DNA of 39,923 bases from NaphS2 sp964588535 (GCA_964588535.1 CAZPQA010000019.1:1-39923); one strand, 5' to 3'. Shown: positions 32,544 to 39,466, numbered from the stretch's first letter. Notes: generated from the letters alone by a model not told the origin. Made by a program: numbers and translations.

Positions 32544-34346
32544 TTAACTTCTGGTTTGCAATGCAATAAAGGGCGACATCTCGACCGCACCCTTGAAACT
32601 CGTGATCGGAGAGGCAATGTTGGGTTGTCCATCTGCTCTGAGAACCATCCTCATGCAGCTCTCGTCATATTGAAATCTGATATGGATGGACATATCCCTT
32701 TGAATTCCGCCCTTTCGTGCCAAAATATACTGGCTAAAATCGACAAGCAGAATATCGCCGGTCGTGCCAAGAGTTTGACAAGATTCTACCAGAACAACCG
32801 GTCTCCCAAAAAGCGTAGAGAACGGCTCAGAGCTTGCCTGTCCGCCAGGCAAAAAGCATGGCGCGCCTCCGGTGCCAACGGCGAGGCTCATAGTGTAAAG
32901 TGCCGGTTCAAGGTCCTGAGAAATACACCAGATGGAATTCTTTCGGGAAGGCCCAGGCATCCGCGCCCACATCGCAACCGCATTTTCCAGTAAAAACGAG
33001 TTTGCCGCCTGGCCCCCTTCCTTATCGACCGTGACCAGCCCTCCGGAATTCATAATCCCGAGACATTGGCCTACGCCGCTGCCATTGAAAATGCTATCCT
33101 GAAGCAGAAAGTTTAGCTCATCAGTAAAGCCCTGAGTCAAGATTTTTTCGAGAATTTGGGCATCTTCCAGAAGTTCGTCCGTGATGTAGCACAGCCCGAT
33201 AATTTTACTCAGGTTCAATTCCAGCTGCCGAAAGGTCGGTTTGCTGGCCGTTTTTAATCCGGCCTCTTCAAGCCAGTAACCTTGAATTCCGCCCCATCGT
33301 GAGCCGGTTGCTCTGGATGTTTCATCGATTCCAGGCAGTTTTATTGAATTGGAATTCTTGCTGATTTCGATCTGGTTGCACCGTTTAATGATGTCGCCGT
33401 TTTCAAAAATTGTTCTGACGATATCTTTTCCGAAATCGTTCTCGACCAGAAATCCGCCATCGCTAGGAACGCCCTCAGAAAGCCCACTTGCGGCCCGGGT
33501 CAGTCGCACATCAACATCGCCTGAAGGCAACCCGGCCTTGTAAACGGCTTGCAGAAATTCGCCGCGAGTTTTCCAGGGTTTCAATTCCGCCCGATCCTGA
33601 CCAACAACAATGCCTGAAGGATTCGGCCTCCCAACAGGTTCATGAACCGGCTGAGATAACCTATCCATTGCCCCCGATACCCCCAAGGCTCGGATCGTTG
33701 TACCCGGTTCACCGACGATCAGGGAAAGCTCATCAAATTTATCGGCATGGCTCTGAAAAGTAGCCGCTTCCGCCTCAGTCATCCCCCGGCTCTCTGATCT
33801 CGCTTTTTCCAATATACTATTGGCGCGTGTAATACATTCGCCCCACTCTGCACGTTTTTCTAAATCCATTTTTGATACTCCTTTTTTTAAATTTAAAGAC
33901 CGGCCAATACCGACCGAAATATCCGCAGGAACCGCAACCAAACTGACTTCAAGAGGCATCCAGCGTGTAACGTGATATGAATCACCGTGTGGCTCACTAT
34001 CATGAACTTGATAGCCTATTGACAGCCCCGAAAGGATGCCGTTCAACACATCCGTCCACAATTCTTGCGCCTTTGCGGAACTTCCGAATCTCAGCACACC
34101 CCGCAACTTCCGACCCACGATTTTCAAGTTTTCGACGATGCCGACAGGCACTTGCTCGGCGTCATGAGAAGTCAAAAGCGGCAAGGGACTGCGGCTTAAA
34201 TCAATCGCCTGTTCGGTGTGTAGTAGAATCTCTTTACCACCGAAACGCTCAACCGGCGCTTCACTGGAAATGCTCGCGGAAATGGTTCGTTCCTGCTTGT
34301 TCCGTCCAGTTATGAAAATCTTAAATTCTCTCGTTTGTGTATCCAT
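32544..34346 (-). CDS. HK97-type prohead protease fused to major capsid protein
   Basis: The 600-residue protein has an N-terminal S78-type prohead protease (about 1-155) with catalytic His61 (PLLTSHD) and Ser109 (LSGLSIGY), followed by an HK97-fold capsid. The capsid part starts at Met160 with the coiled-coil delta domain (MDLEKRAEWGE, GMTEAEAATFQSHADKFDEL), then the core (GGFLVENDFGKDIV, FTDELNFLLQDSIFNGSGVGQCLGIMNSGG). At Met160 there is an in-frame ATG with AAGGAG 8 bases upstream, so free capsid protein is probably made too. The gene implies that the element builds its own shell, which is then filled and tailed by a helper's proteins (inference). Confidence 0.92.
   Translation of the reverse strand: MDTQTREFKIFITGRNKQERTISASISSEAPVERFGGKEILLHTEQAIDLSRSPLPLLTSHDAEQVPVGIVENLKIVGRKLRGVLRFGSSAKAQELWTDVLNGILSGLSIGYQVHDSEPHGDSYHVTRWMPLEVSLVAVPADISVGIGRSLNLKKGVSKMDLEKRAEWGECITRANSILEKARSESRGMTEAEAATFQSHADKFDELSLIVGEPGTTIRALGVSGAMDRLSQPVHEPVGRPNPSGIVVGQDRAELKPWKTRGEFLQAVYKAGLPSGDVDVRLTRAASGLSEGVPSDGGFLVENDFGKDIVRTIFENGDIIKRCNQIEISKNSNSIKLPGIDETSRATGSRWGGIQGYWLEEAGLKTASKPTFRQLELNLSKIIGLCYITDELLEDAQILEKILTQGFTDELNFLLQDSIFNGSGVGQCLGIMNSGGLVTVDKEGGQAANSFLLENAVAMWARMPGPSRKNSIWCISQDLEPALYTMSLAVGTGGAPCFLPGGQASSEPFSTLFGRPVVLVESCQTLGTTGDILLVDFSQYILARKGGIQRDMSIHIRFQYDESCMRMVLRADGQPNIASPITSFKGAVEMSPFIALQTRS
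33867..33883 (-). promoter_or_regulatory. Internal ribosome-binding site for free capsid protein
   Basis: On the minus strand AAGGAG (33883-33878) is followed after 8 bases by the in-frame ATG at 33869-33867, at the exact border of protease and capsid. A run of seven A precedes it (TTAAAAAAAGGAG), which could also allow slippage. A 441-residue capsid would result. Confidence 0.65.
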
Positions 34347-34400
34347 TTTCCAATCTCTTTATAGGTTAATAATCGTATTTTAAAGGCATCACGCCTGAAA

Positions 34401-34919
34401 TTATCTTCTATTAATGGGAGGATCAATCAACGCTTCCATTTCCCTGGCTTCCTGACGTTCTTTTCTCTTTGCCGCGAATTTCTCCCAAGCATCGTCTGTA
34501 TCCAAATCCTCAATTACAAGGCCCAGGCGGTCCCTCGAAACCGGTGAAAGTCCGAAATCTGAGCATAGGTTCTTGAACATGGTCATGTTTGTGTTCAGCG
34601 CTCCCATGAGAGGATGCTTTTTCAAGGATTTCCGAGCATCGTCAATGACCGGACCTTCTTCCCGAATAACTGCCCTTATTCGTTGGATGAGATCCCAGGT
34701 AGAACAAAGCGCCTCAAATAAAGCTCTGTCCAAACTCTGTATTATCCCATTTCTTAACAGGGTCCCCCCCACATCATTCCAGAGTTCGAGACCATGCTGT
34801 CCGAGAAAGGGCGGAGGGTCCCACATGGGCAGGTCTTCAGGAGTGGTTGCATTTTGTTTTCTGGCATGGCGACTGCCGCTTAAAATCTTCAGCCTGTTAC
34901 TTTTTGGTAATCTTCCCAT
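34401..34919 (-). CDS. Phage terminase small subunit, P27 family
   Basis: The 172-residue protein fits the P27 small-terminase family: a basic start (MGRLPKSNRLKILSGSRHARK) with the typical proline-rich PPPFLGQHGLELWNDV segment, helical core (LDRALFEALCSTWDLIQRI), and PLMGALNTNMTMFKNLCSDFGLSPVSRDRL near the end. It recognises the packaging site and would direct the helper's large terminase to element DNA, as TerS genes of satellites do. ATG 34919 with AAGGGGAAA upstream is preferred to the longer frame starting at 35015. No large terminase gene is in the element. Confidence 0.85.
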   Translation of the reverse strand: MGRLPKSNRLKILSGSRHARKQNATTPEDLPMWDPPPFLGQHGLELWNDVGGTLLRNGIIQSLDRALFEALCSTWDLIQRIRAVIREEGPVIDDARKSLKKHPLMGALNTNMTMFKNLCSDFGLSPVSRDRLGLVIEDLDTDDAWEKFAAKRKERQEAREMEALIDPPINRR

Positions 34920-35018
34920 GGTATTTTTTCCCCTTTTATAGTGTGACATTTTTCCCATTTTGCGTCTGCGTGCGAGAAATGCTGCACATCCGCCTATCCT
35001 TTTGCTATCTCCCAAAGG

Positions 35019-35375
35019 CTACTTGCGCCCTCCCCACCTGCCAGGGTGGGCGTCCTCATGACATTTTTGACAAAGCGCTTGGAGATTGTCCCACTCCATT
35101 GCTCTGCTCGGATCGTCTTTCACTGAAACCTTGCAATGGTGAGCAATACGAGCAACATCCCCGCAGACCTCACATAAGGCATGGGATCGTAAAAACATGG
35201 CGCGCAATTTCAACCAGCGTTTACTTGAATAGAAACGGTTCGCTTCTTTCCGTTCGGGCCTGTCTGCGTATCGTTTATTCTCTTGCTTCCGATGGAGTTC
35301 ACAAAAGCGCGTTCCGGCTGGCGTCAACTCTGGACAGCCAGGTCTTGAGCAAGGTTTCTTTGGACGGCTAACCAT
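35019..35375 (-). CDS. HNH endonuclease
   Basis: The 118-residue protein has an N-terminal Cys pair region (CSRPGCPEL, CELH) and a C-terminal HNH fold: CEVCG, AHHC, DNLQALCQKCHEDAH with paired zinc Cys. The Phe-Tyr-x-Ser-x-x-Trp segment (RFYSSKRWLKLR) is the usual lead-in. HNH proteins beside terminase genes assist cos-site cleavage in several phages, so it fits with TerS in packaging. ATG 35375 is preferred to an upstream TTG; GGGGG lies about 10 bases before it. It follows the small Cys-rich gene by 4 bases. Confidence 0.88.
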   Translation of the reverse strand: MVSRPKKPCSRPGCPELTPAGTRFCELHRKQENKRYADRPERKEANRFYSSKRWLKLRAMFLRSHALCEVCGDVARIAHHCKVSVKDDPSRAMEWDNLQALCQKCHEDAHPGRWGGRK

Positions 35376-35379
35376 GACA

Positions 35380-35541
35380 TCAACCCCCACAATTTTTGGT
35401 TGCAATCTCCTTCAGCGTGAACAGGAAAGCGCATTTGTCCATGATGTTCGTGATTTCTTCGTTTTGGGTATGCCAAGCACATATCGGCCCGCACACGTTC
35501 CCACTGATGGGGCATACTTTTGCTTTCGGTTTATTTTCCAT
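35380..35541 (-). CDS. Small Cys-rich protein (53 residues)
   Basis: The frame encodes MENKPKAKVCPISGNVCGP and continues with CAWH, a helix and a final NCGG. Five Cys (10, 17, 21, 37, 51) and one His suggest metal binding, like a small zinc finger. No family is recognised. It overlaps the preceding 42-residue gene by 11 bases and stops 4 bases before the HNH start, a packing that supports translation. AAGAAT-type purines precede the ATG, and the ribosome-binding site is weak. Confidence 0.55.
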   Translation of the reverse strand: MENKPKAKVCPISGNVCGPICAWHTQNEEITNIMDKCAFLFTLKEIATKNCGG

Positions 35542-35659
35542 TCTTGTTTTTTCCCTTCATCCAAAATGGTCTTGCCTGGGCGTTCTGACGCTCCAATTCC
35601 CGGCGCGCCATGTTCAACGGTTTTGCGGGTTTGATAACATTTAATTTGACGATTCCCAT
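35531..35659 (-). CDS. Small basic protein (42 residues)
   Basis: A perfect AAGGAG lies 7 bases before ATG 35659. The product begins MGIVKLNVIKPAKPL, has a basic helix (MARRELERQNAQARPFW) and ends in a lysine/asparagine-rich tail. It could bind nucleic acid; no family is recognised. It begins 2 bases after the stop of the 74-residue gene and overlaps the Cys-rich gene, so it belongs to the same packed run. Confidence 0.55.
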   Translation of the reverse strand: MGIVKLNVIKPAKPLNMARRELERQNAQARPFWMKGKNKNGK

Positions 35660-35661
35660 GG

Positions 35662-35886
35662 TTAACTCCTTTCCAGCTTTCGCCGGTGTTCGTGGGCTTC
35701 TTTTAAGAATGCGTCTGCCTTTTCATCGTTCTCATGAATGGCAATCGGCACAAAGTCGGCTCCATATCCGTGAAGGAAAGCTCTTTGGTTATGCTGGATC
35801 ATTTCCCTGACACTGAAAACGTGGAAACATTTTTGACTTGGCGACCATTCAGTAACAATTCCATTTTCAAAATCGTGCATGTTCAT
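35662..35886 (-). CDS. Hypothetical protein (74 residues)
   Basis: ATG 35886 follows GGAGGAAAGAAC. The protein starts MNMHDFENGIVTEWS, has a His/Phe-rich centre (CFHVFSVREMIQHNQRAFLHGYG) and a charged C-terminal helix (NDEKADAFLKEAHEHRRKL). I know no family for it. It opens the run of tiny genes leading to HNH, TerS and capsid, and may be the first gene of that transcript. Confidence 0.6.
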   Translation of the reverse strand: MNMHDFENGIVTEWSPSQKCFHVFSVREMIQHNQRAFLHGYGADFVPIAIHENDEKADAFLKEAHEHRRKLERS

Positions 35887-35986
35887 TGTTCTTTCCTCCG
35901 TTGTTTGCCCACCATCATCCCCGCCGCCCAGGGGCCAGCCTAAAGCGGCACACTCTGTTTTTCCTCTGTGAAAAGCCCTTAACTAT

Positions 35987-36214
35987 TTAATCACTCACAC
36001 GCTTTATAGAGTGTATCGATACATCCGATACAACTTCAAGCTGAGAGAGTCGCCCATAATTGTGATAAGCCATTGATTCAATAGTCGTTTTCCTGATTTC
36101 ATGCCTCCGATACACTTTGTATCGAATGTATCGTTTTGTATCGAATGTATCGCTCAGAGTACCCTTTGTATCGAATGTATCGTTTGTATCGAATGTATCG
36201 CTTAACGTGTCCAT
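35987..36214 (-). CDS. Possible small protein encoded across the iterons (75 residues)
   Basis: ATG 36214 overlaps the primase stop codon region by 13 bases and has GGAG about 7 bases upstream. The first 35 residues are the translated iterons (SDTFDTNDTFDTKG and a second copy), and the rest is a basic segment (YRRHEIRKTTIESMAYHNYG, VVSDVSIHSIKR). It may be a real gene coupled to the replication protein or only an open frame created by 16-base repeats. No family is recognised. Confidence 0.3.
   Translation of the reverse strand: MDTLSDTFDTNDTFDTKGTLSDTFDTKRYIRYKVYRRHEIRKTTIESMAYHNYGRLSQLEVVSDVSIHSIKRVSD
36012..36200. repeat. Iteron array, putative replication origin of the element
   Basis: TGTATCGAATGTATCG occurs four times without change, at 36118-36133, 36137-36152, 36167-36182 and 36185-36200. 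The first copy also forms an inverted repeat with CGATACA at 36108-36114, and the perfect palindrome TGTATCGATACA lies at 36012-36023. The array starts at the end of the replication gene, as iterons of plasmids and satellites often do, so it is a likely binding site for that protein and origin. Confidence 0.7.
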
Positions 36215-37905
36215 CCGGTCTCCGCGAATTCGTACTTGCACCCGCTTCTTAGTTCGTACCTCAATGACAGGCCCGTTATGTTTGTGTGACCGTTTCCGGG
36301 TTCCTTCCCCTTCCTGATCATCATCCGCCCCGGGTACGCCATTTGTTCTTCCATAAAGAGGGTAACTGCCAATGTTGGGGTAATGGTCCAGAATGAACCG
36401 CCGATGGCATCGAGATCCTCGGGGTTCTTTTTCTGGTGGGTGATCACACAAATGGCACCGTCAAGCCCCCTGTGAATTTCGTCTTGAGTTTTCCCCACAA
36501 GATAAAAGTTATCAAGATTCGGTAGATGGTCTATGACATTTAGTACGCCCTCACCGGATTCGATTTTGTCTGGTATGTAGTCGCTCTTTTCGACCTGGTA
36601 CGCGAAGAGGTTCGGGTGATGAAGGTCAACCCCAAAATCAATCAACCTTTGTTTCATCCGTGCTGCATATTCTGTGATATGAAAATGAACCTTGAACCTG
36701 TCCAGATTCAGCTTGACGGTTTCAATGGCAATAGCGGATTTTGCGTGGTTCTTATACCCGGCGAATGCCACCATGTCGCCCTGCCTGATAGTTGCCACCT
36801 CATGAAGCCCGGCAGGTAAAATAAGTGGTGATGCTTTAGCCTCCGTCGCATCCCAATCAATACAATTTTTATTCTTGTCTACAACCCTGTAACACCCAAG
36901 AGTATGACCATGCTTTTCAACTTCCCCGCGCTCTACCATCCGCCTGATGCAATTCCGGGCCACCGTGTACTGCTTATCATTTAGACTTAACTCTCTTTTA
37001 AGGTCACTGAGCTTGAAAACACCGCCATGAAATTCATCTATGAGGTATTGACGGACCCGAGATGAAACGTCCTTCACTGGCCCCGTGGGGCCTCCCTGTC
37101 GGCATTTCTCCACCTGTTTCAGTAACCACCTTTCCCGGGTCCGGCCCTTTTCAAGATACTTCTCTCCGATGGGGTAATTCTCAAAAATCTGAATAATATC
37201 CTGGTCACTTAGAGATGCTTTCGTAAGGGCGTTTAACGCGCTCATAATGGCCTCTGAGCGCTTGCCCTTGACTTCCCCCTCTTCGATCAGCCGCTTGACA
37301 GCATAGGGTATCTGAAGGCCCTCTATGGCGCTATTCCTTCCGGTTTCCGTGTCCTTCTGGCCTTTACCGTTATCCCTGATAACAAGGTCAAGAATCCACT
37401 GAGGACAAGGGGCAATAGGAGCAACCTGTTTGACCGTGTAGAGCTTCCCCGTTTCAGGATGGATACTCCCCGGGGCAACCACCTGACCGCCCAGGCCCTT
37501 AATGTCGAATACCGTTTTGACCTTTCCCGGTACCGGGTCAACTTCACCATCCGGATCTTTGACGGAAGTGCAACCGTATTCATGACCGTTTTTGGGGTAT
37601 TGATAAATAAAATGGGGTAGCCCGCGGCCAGTCTCATGAATCCTGGTTGTCGGAAGATTCCAGCCCTTTTCCGCCATCATCGCCTTGAATTTTTCCAGGG
37701 AATCAATATCCAAGATGATCACATCGTTTGCTGGCCCGCCCGGTATTCCAGCATTATTTCCTTGCTGATAATCAGCCGGGTTGAATGGCCTCTTCTTTTC
37801 GCACCATTGTTGCCAGTTGTTTTCAAAAGGCTTTTTACCGTGTAGCGGAATAAGGCCCCACTCTGTTTCCTCGATCAATTTTTCAAATGCTTGAATTTTT
37901 TCCAT
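36202..37905 (-). CDS. Replication protein: PrimPol N-terminus plus RecA/DnaB-like ATPase
   Basis: The 567-residue protein has an N-terminal bifunctional primase-polymerase domain (about 1-175): GLIPLHGKKP, NAGIPGG, the metal-binding Asp66/Asp68 in VIILDIDSL, and VVAPGSIHP. A middle winged-helix-like region (about 280-345) follows, then a RecA/DnaB-type ATPase with the Walker A variant GYKNHAKS (383-390), where Gly before Lys is replaced by Ala. The C-terminus has NITGLSLRYELRSG typical of this ATPase class. It would start and unwind replication of the element at the iterons next to its 3' end. ATG is 39 bases downstream of a terminator, so its expression may depend on readthrough. GCC-rich region before ATG gives a weak AGGGGCCAG ribosome site. 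Confidence 0.82.
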   Translation of the reverse strand: MEKIQAFEKLIEETEWGLIPLHGKKPFENNWQQWCEKKRPFNPADYQQGNNAGIPGGPANDVIILDIDSLEKFKAMMAEKGWNLPTTRIHETGRGLPHFIYQYPKNGHEYGCTSVKDPDGEVDPVPGKVKTVFDIKGLGGQVVAPGSIHPETGKLYTVKQVAPIAPCPQWILDLVIRDNGKGQKDTETGRNSAIEGLQIPYAVKRLIEEGEVKGKRSEAIMSALNALTKASLSDQDIIQIFENYPIGEKYLEKGRTRERWLLKQVEKCRQGGPTGPVKDVSSRVRQYLIDEFHGGVFKLSDLKRELSLNDKQYTVARNCIRRMVERGEVEKHGHTLGCYRVVDKNKNCIDWDATEAKASPLILPAGLHEVATIRQGDMVAFAGYKNHAKSAIAIETVKLNLDRFKVHFHITEYAARMKQRLIDFGVDLHHPNLFAYQVEKSDYIPDKIESGEGVLNVIDHLPNLDNFYLVGKTQDEIHRGLDGAICVITHQKKNPEDLDAIGGSFWTITPTLAVTLFMEEQMAYPGRMMIRKGKEPGNGHTNITGLSLRYELRSGCKYEFAETGWTR

Positions 37906-37943
37906 CGCTGGCCCCTAACTTCTCCCAAATATAATTTTTGCCC

Positions 37944-37968
37944 AAAAAAAAACCCCTCTAAACAGGGG
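37944..37968 (-). terminator. Intrinsic terminator/attenuator before the replication gene
   Basis: CCCCT (37953-37957) pairs with AGGGG (37964-37968) around a 6-base loop, and the minus strand continues with nine T. It overlaps the last codons of the 67-residue gene and lies 39 bases before the ATG of the replication gene. Confidence 0.75.
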
Positions 37969-38161
37969 CCTGAATCGATTTATATAATGTCTGTTTTCTA
38001 TGCCGCCGCCGGCGTTTTCGCTTCCGGGGCAATTGCGTTTTTGGTATTGCGTCACACATAGCCACCATAATAACCTCACTTCGTCGCCGCCCTTTATCAG
38101 GTTCAAAAGGCGGAGTAGCTAACTGTTCGTTAATGGCATTGTCTACGGCATTTGAAAACAT
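37958..38161 (-). CDS. Small strongly basic protein (67 residues)
   Basis: The product begins MFSNAVDNAINEQL, has a short middle segment (RRRSEVIMVAMCDAIPKT) and an arginine/lysine block (RKRKRRRRHRK) near the C-terminus, suggesting nucleic-acid binding. ATG 38161 has AGGGGG about 7 bases upstream. The stop codon lies inside the terminator loop. No family is recognised. It sits between AlpA-side regulators and the replication gene, and may be a control protein. Confidence 0.5.
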   Translation of the reverse strand: MFSNAVDNAINEQLATPPFEPDKGRRRSEVIMVAMCDAIPKTQLPRKRKRRRRHRKQTLYKSIQAPV

Positions 38162-38227
38162 AGTACCCCCTGATTTTATTCTCACTTCGACCCGTTTGGG
38201 GAGCGAGGGCAAAATTGTTTAGGCGTT

Positions 38228-38368
38228 TCAGCCCGCAAACATCGCGGTGAGTCCATCAAAATCCTTGTCGAAACATTCGGCCAGTTGTTCATCGCTGTCA
38301 AATTTCTCTCGCGCTCGGTCGTAAAGCCCCAGACTCTTCAAAATCGAAATGATTATTTGTGTTTTCAT
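38228..38368 (-). CDS. Small acidic protein (46 residues)
   Basis: ATG 38368 follows GGGGGG by 7 bases and overlaps the AlpA stop by 1 base (TGATG). The product begins MKTQIIISILKSLGLYDRAR, then an acidic helix (EKFDSDEQLAECFDKDFDG) and ends MFAG. The translation coupling to AlpA supports it as a gene; function is unknown. Confidence 0.5.
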   Translation of the reverse strand: MKTQIIISILKSLGLYDRAREKFDSDEQLAECFDKDFDGLTAMFAG

Positions 38369-38574
38369 CAAATACCCCCCTTATTTGAAAGAGTGTGATC
38401 TTTACCCGGCAAAGAATCAAACCAGTCAAACACCCGTTCAAGGTCAAAGAGAAGCCGCTTCCCACATTTCTTGTGGGGTAGGGGATGGTCTTTGTCCCTG
38501 CAAAGCTTGTAAGCCTGGTGTACTGTGAACGGTAAACGCTCACAGAGTCCGGGTAAGTCCACGATTTGACGCAT
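38368..38574 (-). CDS. AlpA-like helix-turn-helix regulator/excisionase
   Basis: The 68-residue protein has the AlpA/MerR-type winged-helix pattern: LCERLPFTVHQAYKLCRD as the helix-turn-helix, then LPHKKCGKRLLFDLERVFDWFDSL where the wing and the Arg-Phe-Asp-xx-x-Val/Leu-x-x-Trp motif lie. AlpA-type proteins activate satellite genes or assist excision in P4-like elements and Gram-negative PICIs. It is followed with 1-base overlap by the 46-residue gene. ATG 38574 has weak AGGAGATGTCC purines upstream. It begins 12 bases after the stop of the ribbon-helix-helix-like gene. Confidence 0.8.
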   Translation of the reverse strand: MRQIVDLPGLCERLPFTVHQAYKLCRDKDHPLPHKKCGKRLLFDLERVFDWFDSLPGKDHTLSNKGGI

Positions 38575-38585
38575 CAGGACATCTC

Positions 38586-39038
38586 CTAAATTGCCGAAGT
38601 CAGTTCAAAGGCCTCATCCTCGCTCAAGAACAATCGCTTTCCATCCTCGGCGGTTTCGAGCTTGTTTTTTAATTCCGTGAATTTTTCTCGATATTCATCC
38701 CGCAAAGTCTCGAAAAGTTCGTCCCCGGTAACCAACTTGCCATCTTTCCATTTGAAAGCGCGCATTACCCCTTTAGGTACTGATTTGATTACTTCGATCC
38801 AAGCGCTTTGGGATGCCACTTTATCCATAACAGAGTGGACAATAATCTTTTCAACCGATAACCCCATTTCCTGACTGACCTTTTGTATCTGTTCAAGGAA
38901 GTCTGGCGGGAACGCTCCATAAAAACTTGCACCCTTTGTTAGTAATCCGGTGAAACTAAGTTCATGGTCTTTCGCCAAAGACTCCAGTCTTTTCTTTTCC
39001 GCTTCATCCATCCTGACGCTGTAAGCTGCTTTTTTCAT
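38586..39038 (-). CDS. Ribbon-helix-helix-like DNA-binding regulator
   Basis: The 150-residue protein starts with a likely ribbon-helix-helix: YSVRMDEAEKKRLESLAKDHELSFT split into a beta strand and two helices (residues 5-30), similar to CopG/Arc-type repressors. The rest is an all-helical domain of unknown kind ending in a charged segment (KNKLETAEDGKRLFLSEDEAFEL). ATG 39038 has AAGGAGG 6 bases upstream; a start at 39068 is less likely. It is the first gene of the element next to the tRNA and has a good promoter, so it is a candidate master repressor. Confidence 0.65.
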   Translation of the reverse strand: MKKAAYSVRMDEAEKKRLESLAKDHELSFTGLLTKGASFYGAFPPDFLEQIQKVSQEMGLSVEKIIVHSVMDKVASQSAWIEVIKSVPKGVMRAFKWKDGKLVTGDELFETLRDEYREKFTELKNKLETAEDGKRLFLSEDEAFELTSAI

Positions 39039-39074
39039 GTTGTCCTCCTTTGATTTTTCCCTACCCATACTTTA

Positions 39075-39102
39075 AAGATAAGCATTACTTTTGTATTGTC
39101 AA
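39075..39102 (-). promoter_or_regulatory. Promoter of the element's first operon
   Basis: On the minus strand TTGACA (39102-39097), a 16-base spacer and TATCTT (39080-39075) lie about 37 bases before ATG 39038. The flanks are AT-rich. It would drive the regulator, AlpA and small genes up to the terminator at 37944. Confidence 0.55.
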
Positions 39103-39240
39103 GTGTAAAGTCAAAAAAAATGCTCCCAGAGTGATTTTTTTTCTGGAAGCACAATATTTTCTAAGTTACAGTGCCATTTCCGTGCCATAGAGGTGGCAAA
39201 AAACGGCGAAAAACGGCTAAAAACGACAATTTTGTAGCAT

Positions 39241-39274
39241 AAAAAAAGGGGCCAGCTTTTTAGGCTAACCCCTT
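39241..39274 (-). terminator. Element-borne terminator for tRNA-Leu
   Basis: On the minus strand AAGGGG pairs with CCCCTT, with AGC-GCT inside and a 7-base A-rich loop, followed by seven T. It lies 10 bases after the CCA end of tRNA-Leu but inside the element, so it replaces the chromosomal terminator now at 29843-29874. Confidence 0.75.
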
Positions 39275-39283
39275 GATTTTACT

Positions 39284-39340
39284 TGGTGCCGGAGGTCGGA
39301 ATCGAACCGACACCTGCATAAAGCAGACTGGATTTTGAGT
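39284..39340 (-). repeat. Attachment site repeat inside tRNA-Leu, 57 bp
   Basis: It is identical to 29918-29974 and spans the tRNA from the anticodon loop to CCA. Crossover in the anticodon-to-T-arm region restores a whole tRNA gene. This is the classic tRNA 3'-end attachment architecture. Confidence 0.93.
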
Positions 39341-39371
39341 CCAGCGCGTCTACCAGTTTCACCACTCCGGC
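39284..39371 (-). tRNA. tRNA-Leu (anticodon CAA)
   Basis: On the minus strand the 88-base gene starts GCCGGAGTGGTGAAACTGG, has the anticodon stem CTGGA/TCCAG with loop CTCAAAA (anticodon CAA), a long variable arm, the T loop GGTTCGATTCC and ends CTCCGGCACCA. Acceptor arms pair perfectly (GCCGGAG with CTCCGGC). It reads UUG codons. It is the integration target of the 9.4-kb element, which rebuilt its 3' half including the encoded CCA. Confidence 0.97.
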
Positions 39372-39436
39372 AAATGATCGATATGCTGGGGAGGACTTGA
39401 AACGGTTCCCCATATATCCAAAATTTATAATCCACA

Positions 39437-39466
39437 ATTGTACAAAAATTGTGAAAAGATTGTCAA
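39437..39466 (-). promoter_or_regulatory. tRNA-Leu promoter
   Basis: On the minus strand TTGACA (39466-39461), an 18-base spacer and TACAAT (39442-39437) lie about 65 bases before the tRNA 5' end. The -35 box forms one half of the palindrome TGTCAATATCATATTGACA shared with the tRNA-Ala promoter. Confidence 0.6.

Larger units (their letters stand above)
29918..39340. mobile_element. 9.4-kb integrative element in tRNA-Leu(CAA), phage-satellite-like
   Basis: The element is bounded by 57-bp direct repeats of the tRNA-Leu 3' end, with the tyrosine integrase at one end and AlpA plus a small regulator at the other. All genes are on the minus strand. It carries replication (PrimPol/RecA-like protein with iterons), a prohead protease-capsid fusion, small terminase and HNH nuclease, but no large terminase, portal, adaptor, tail or lysis gene. 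This composition points to a phage satellite (PICI-like, capsid-encoding) that needs a helper phage, or to a reduced prophage. Internal genes are intact, which favours a living satellite. Confidence 0.85.

Noticed and set aside
36118..36200. CRISPR array
   Set aside because: Repeats are 16 bases with 2-14-base spacers and there are no cas genes; they are iterons.
35987..36451. 154-residue frame overlapping the replication gene
   Set aside because: The 5' two-thirds lie inside the replication gene in another frame without protein-like character; only the shorter version from 36214 is kept as a doubtful gene.
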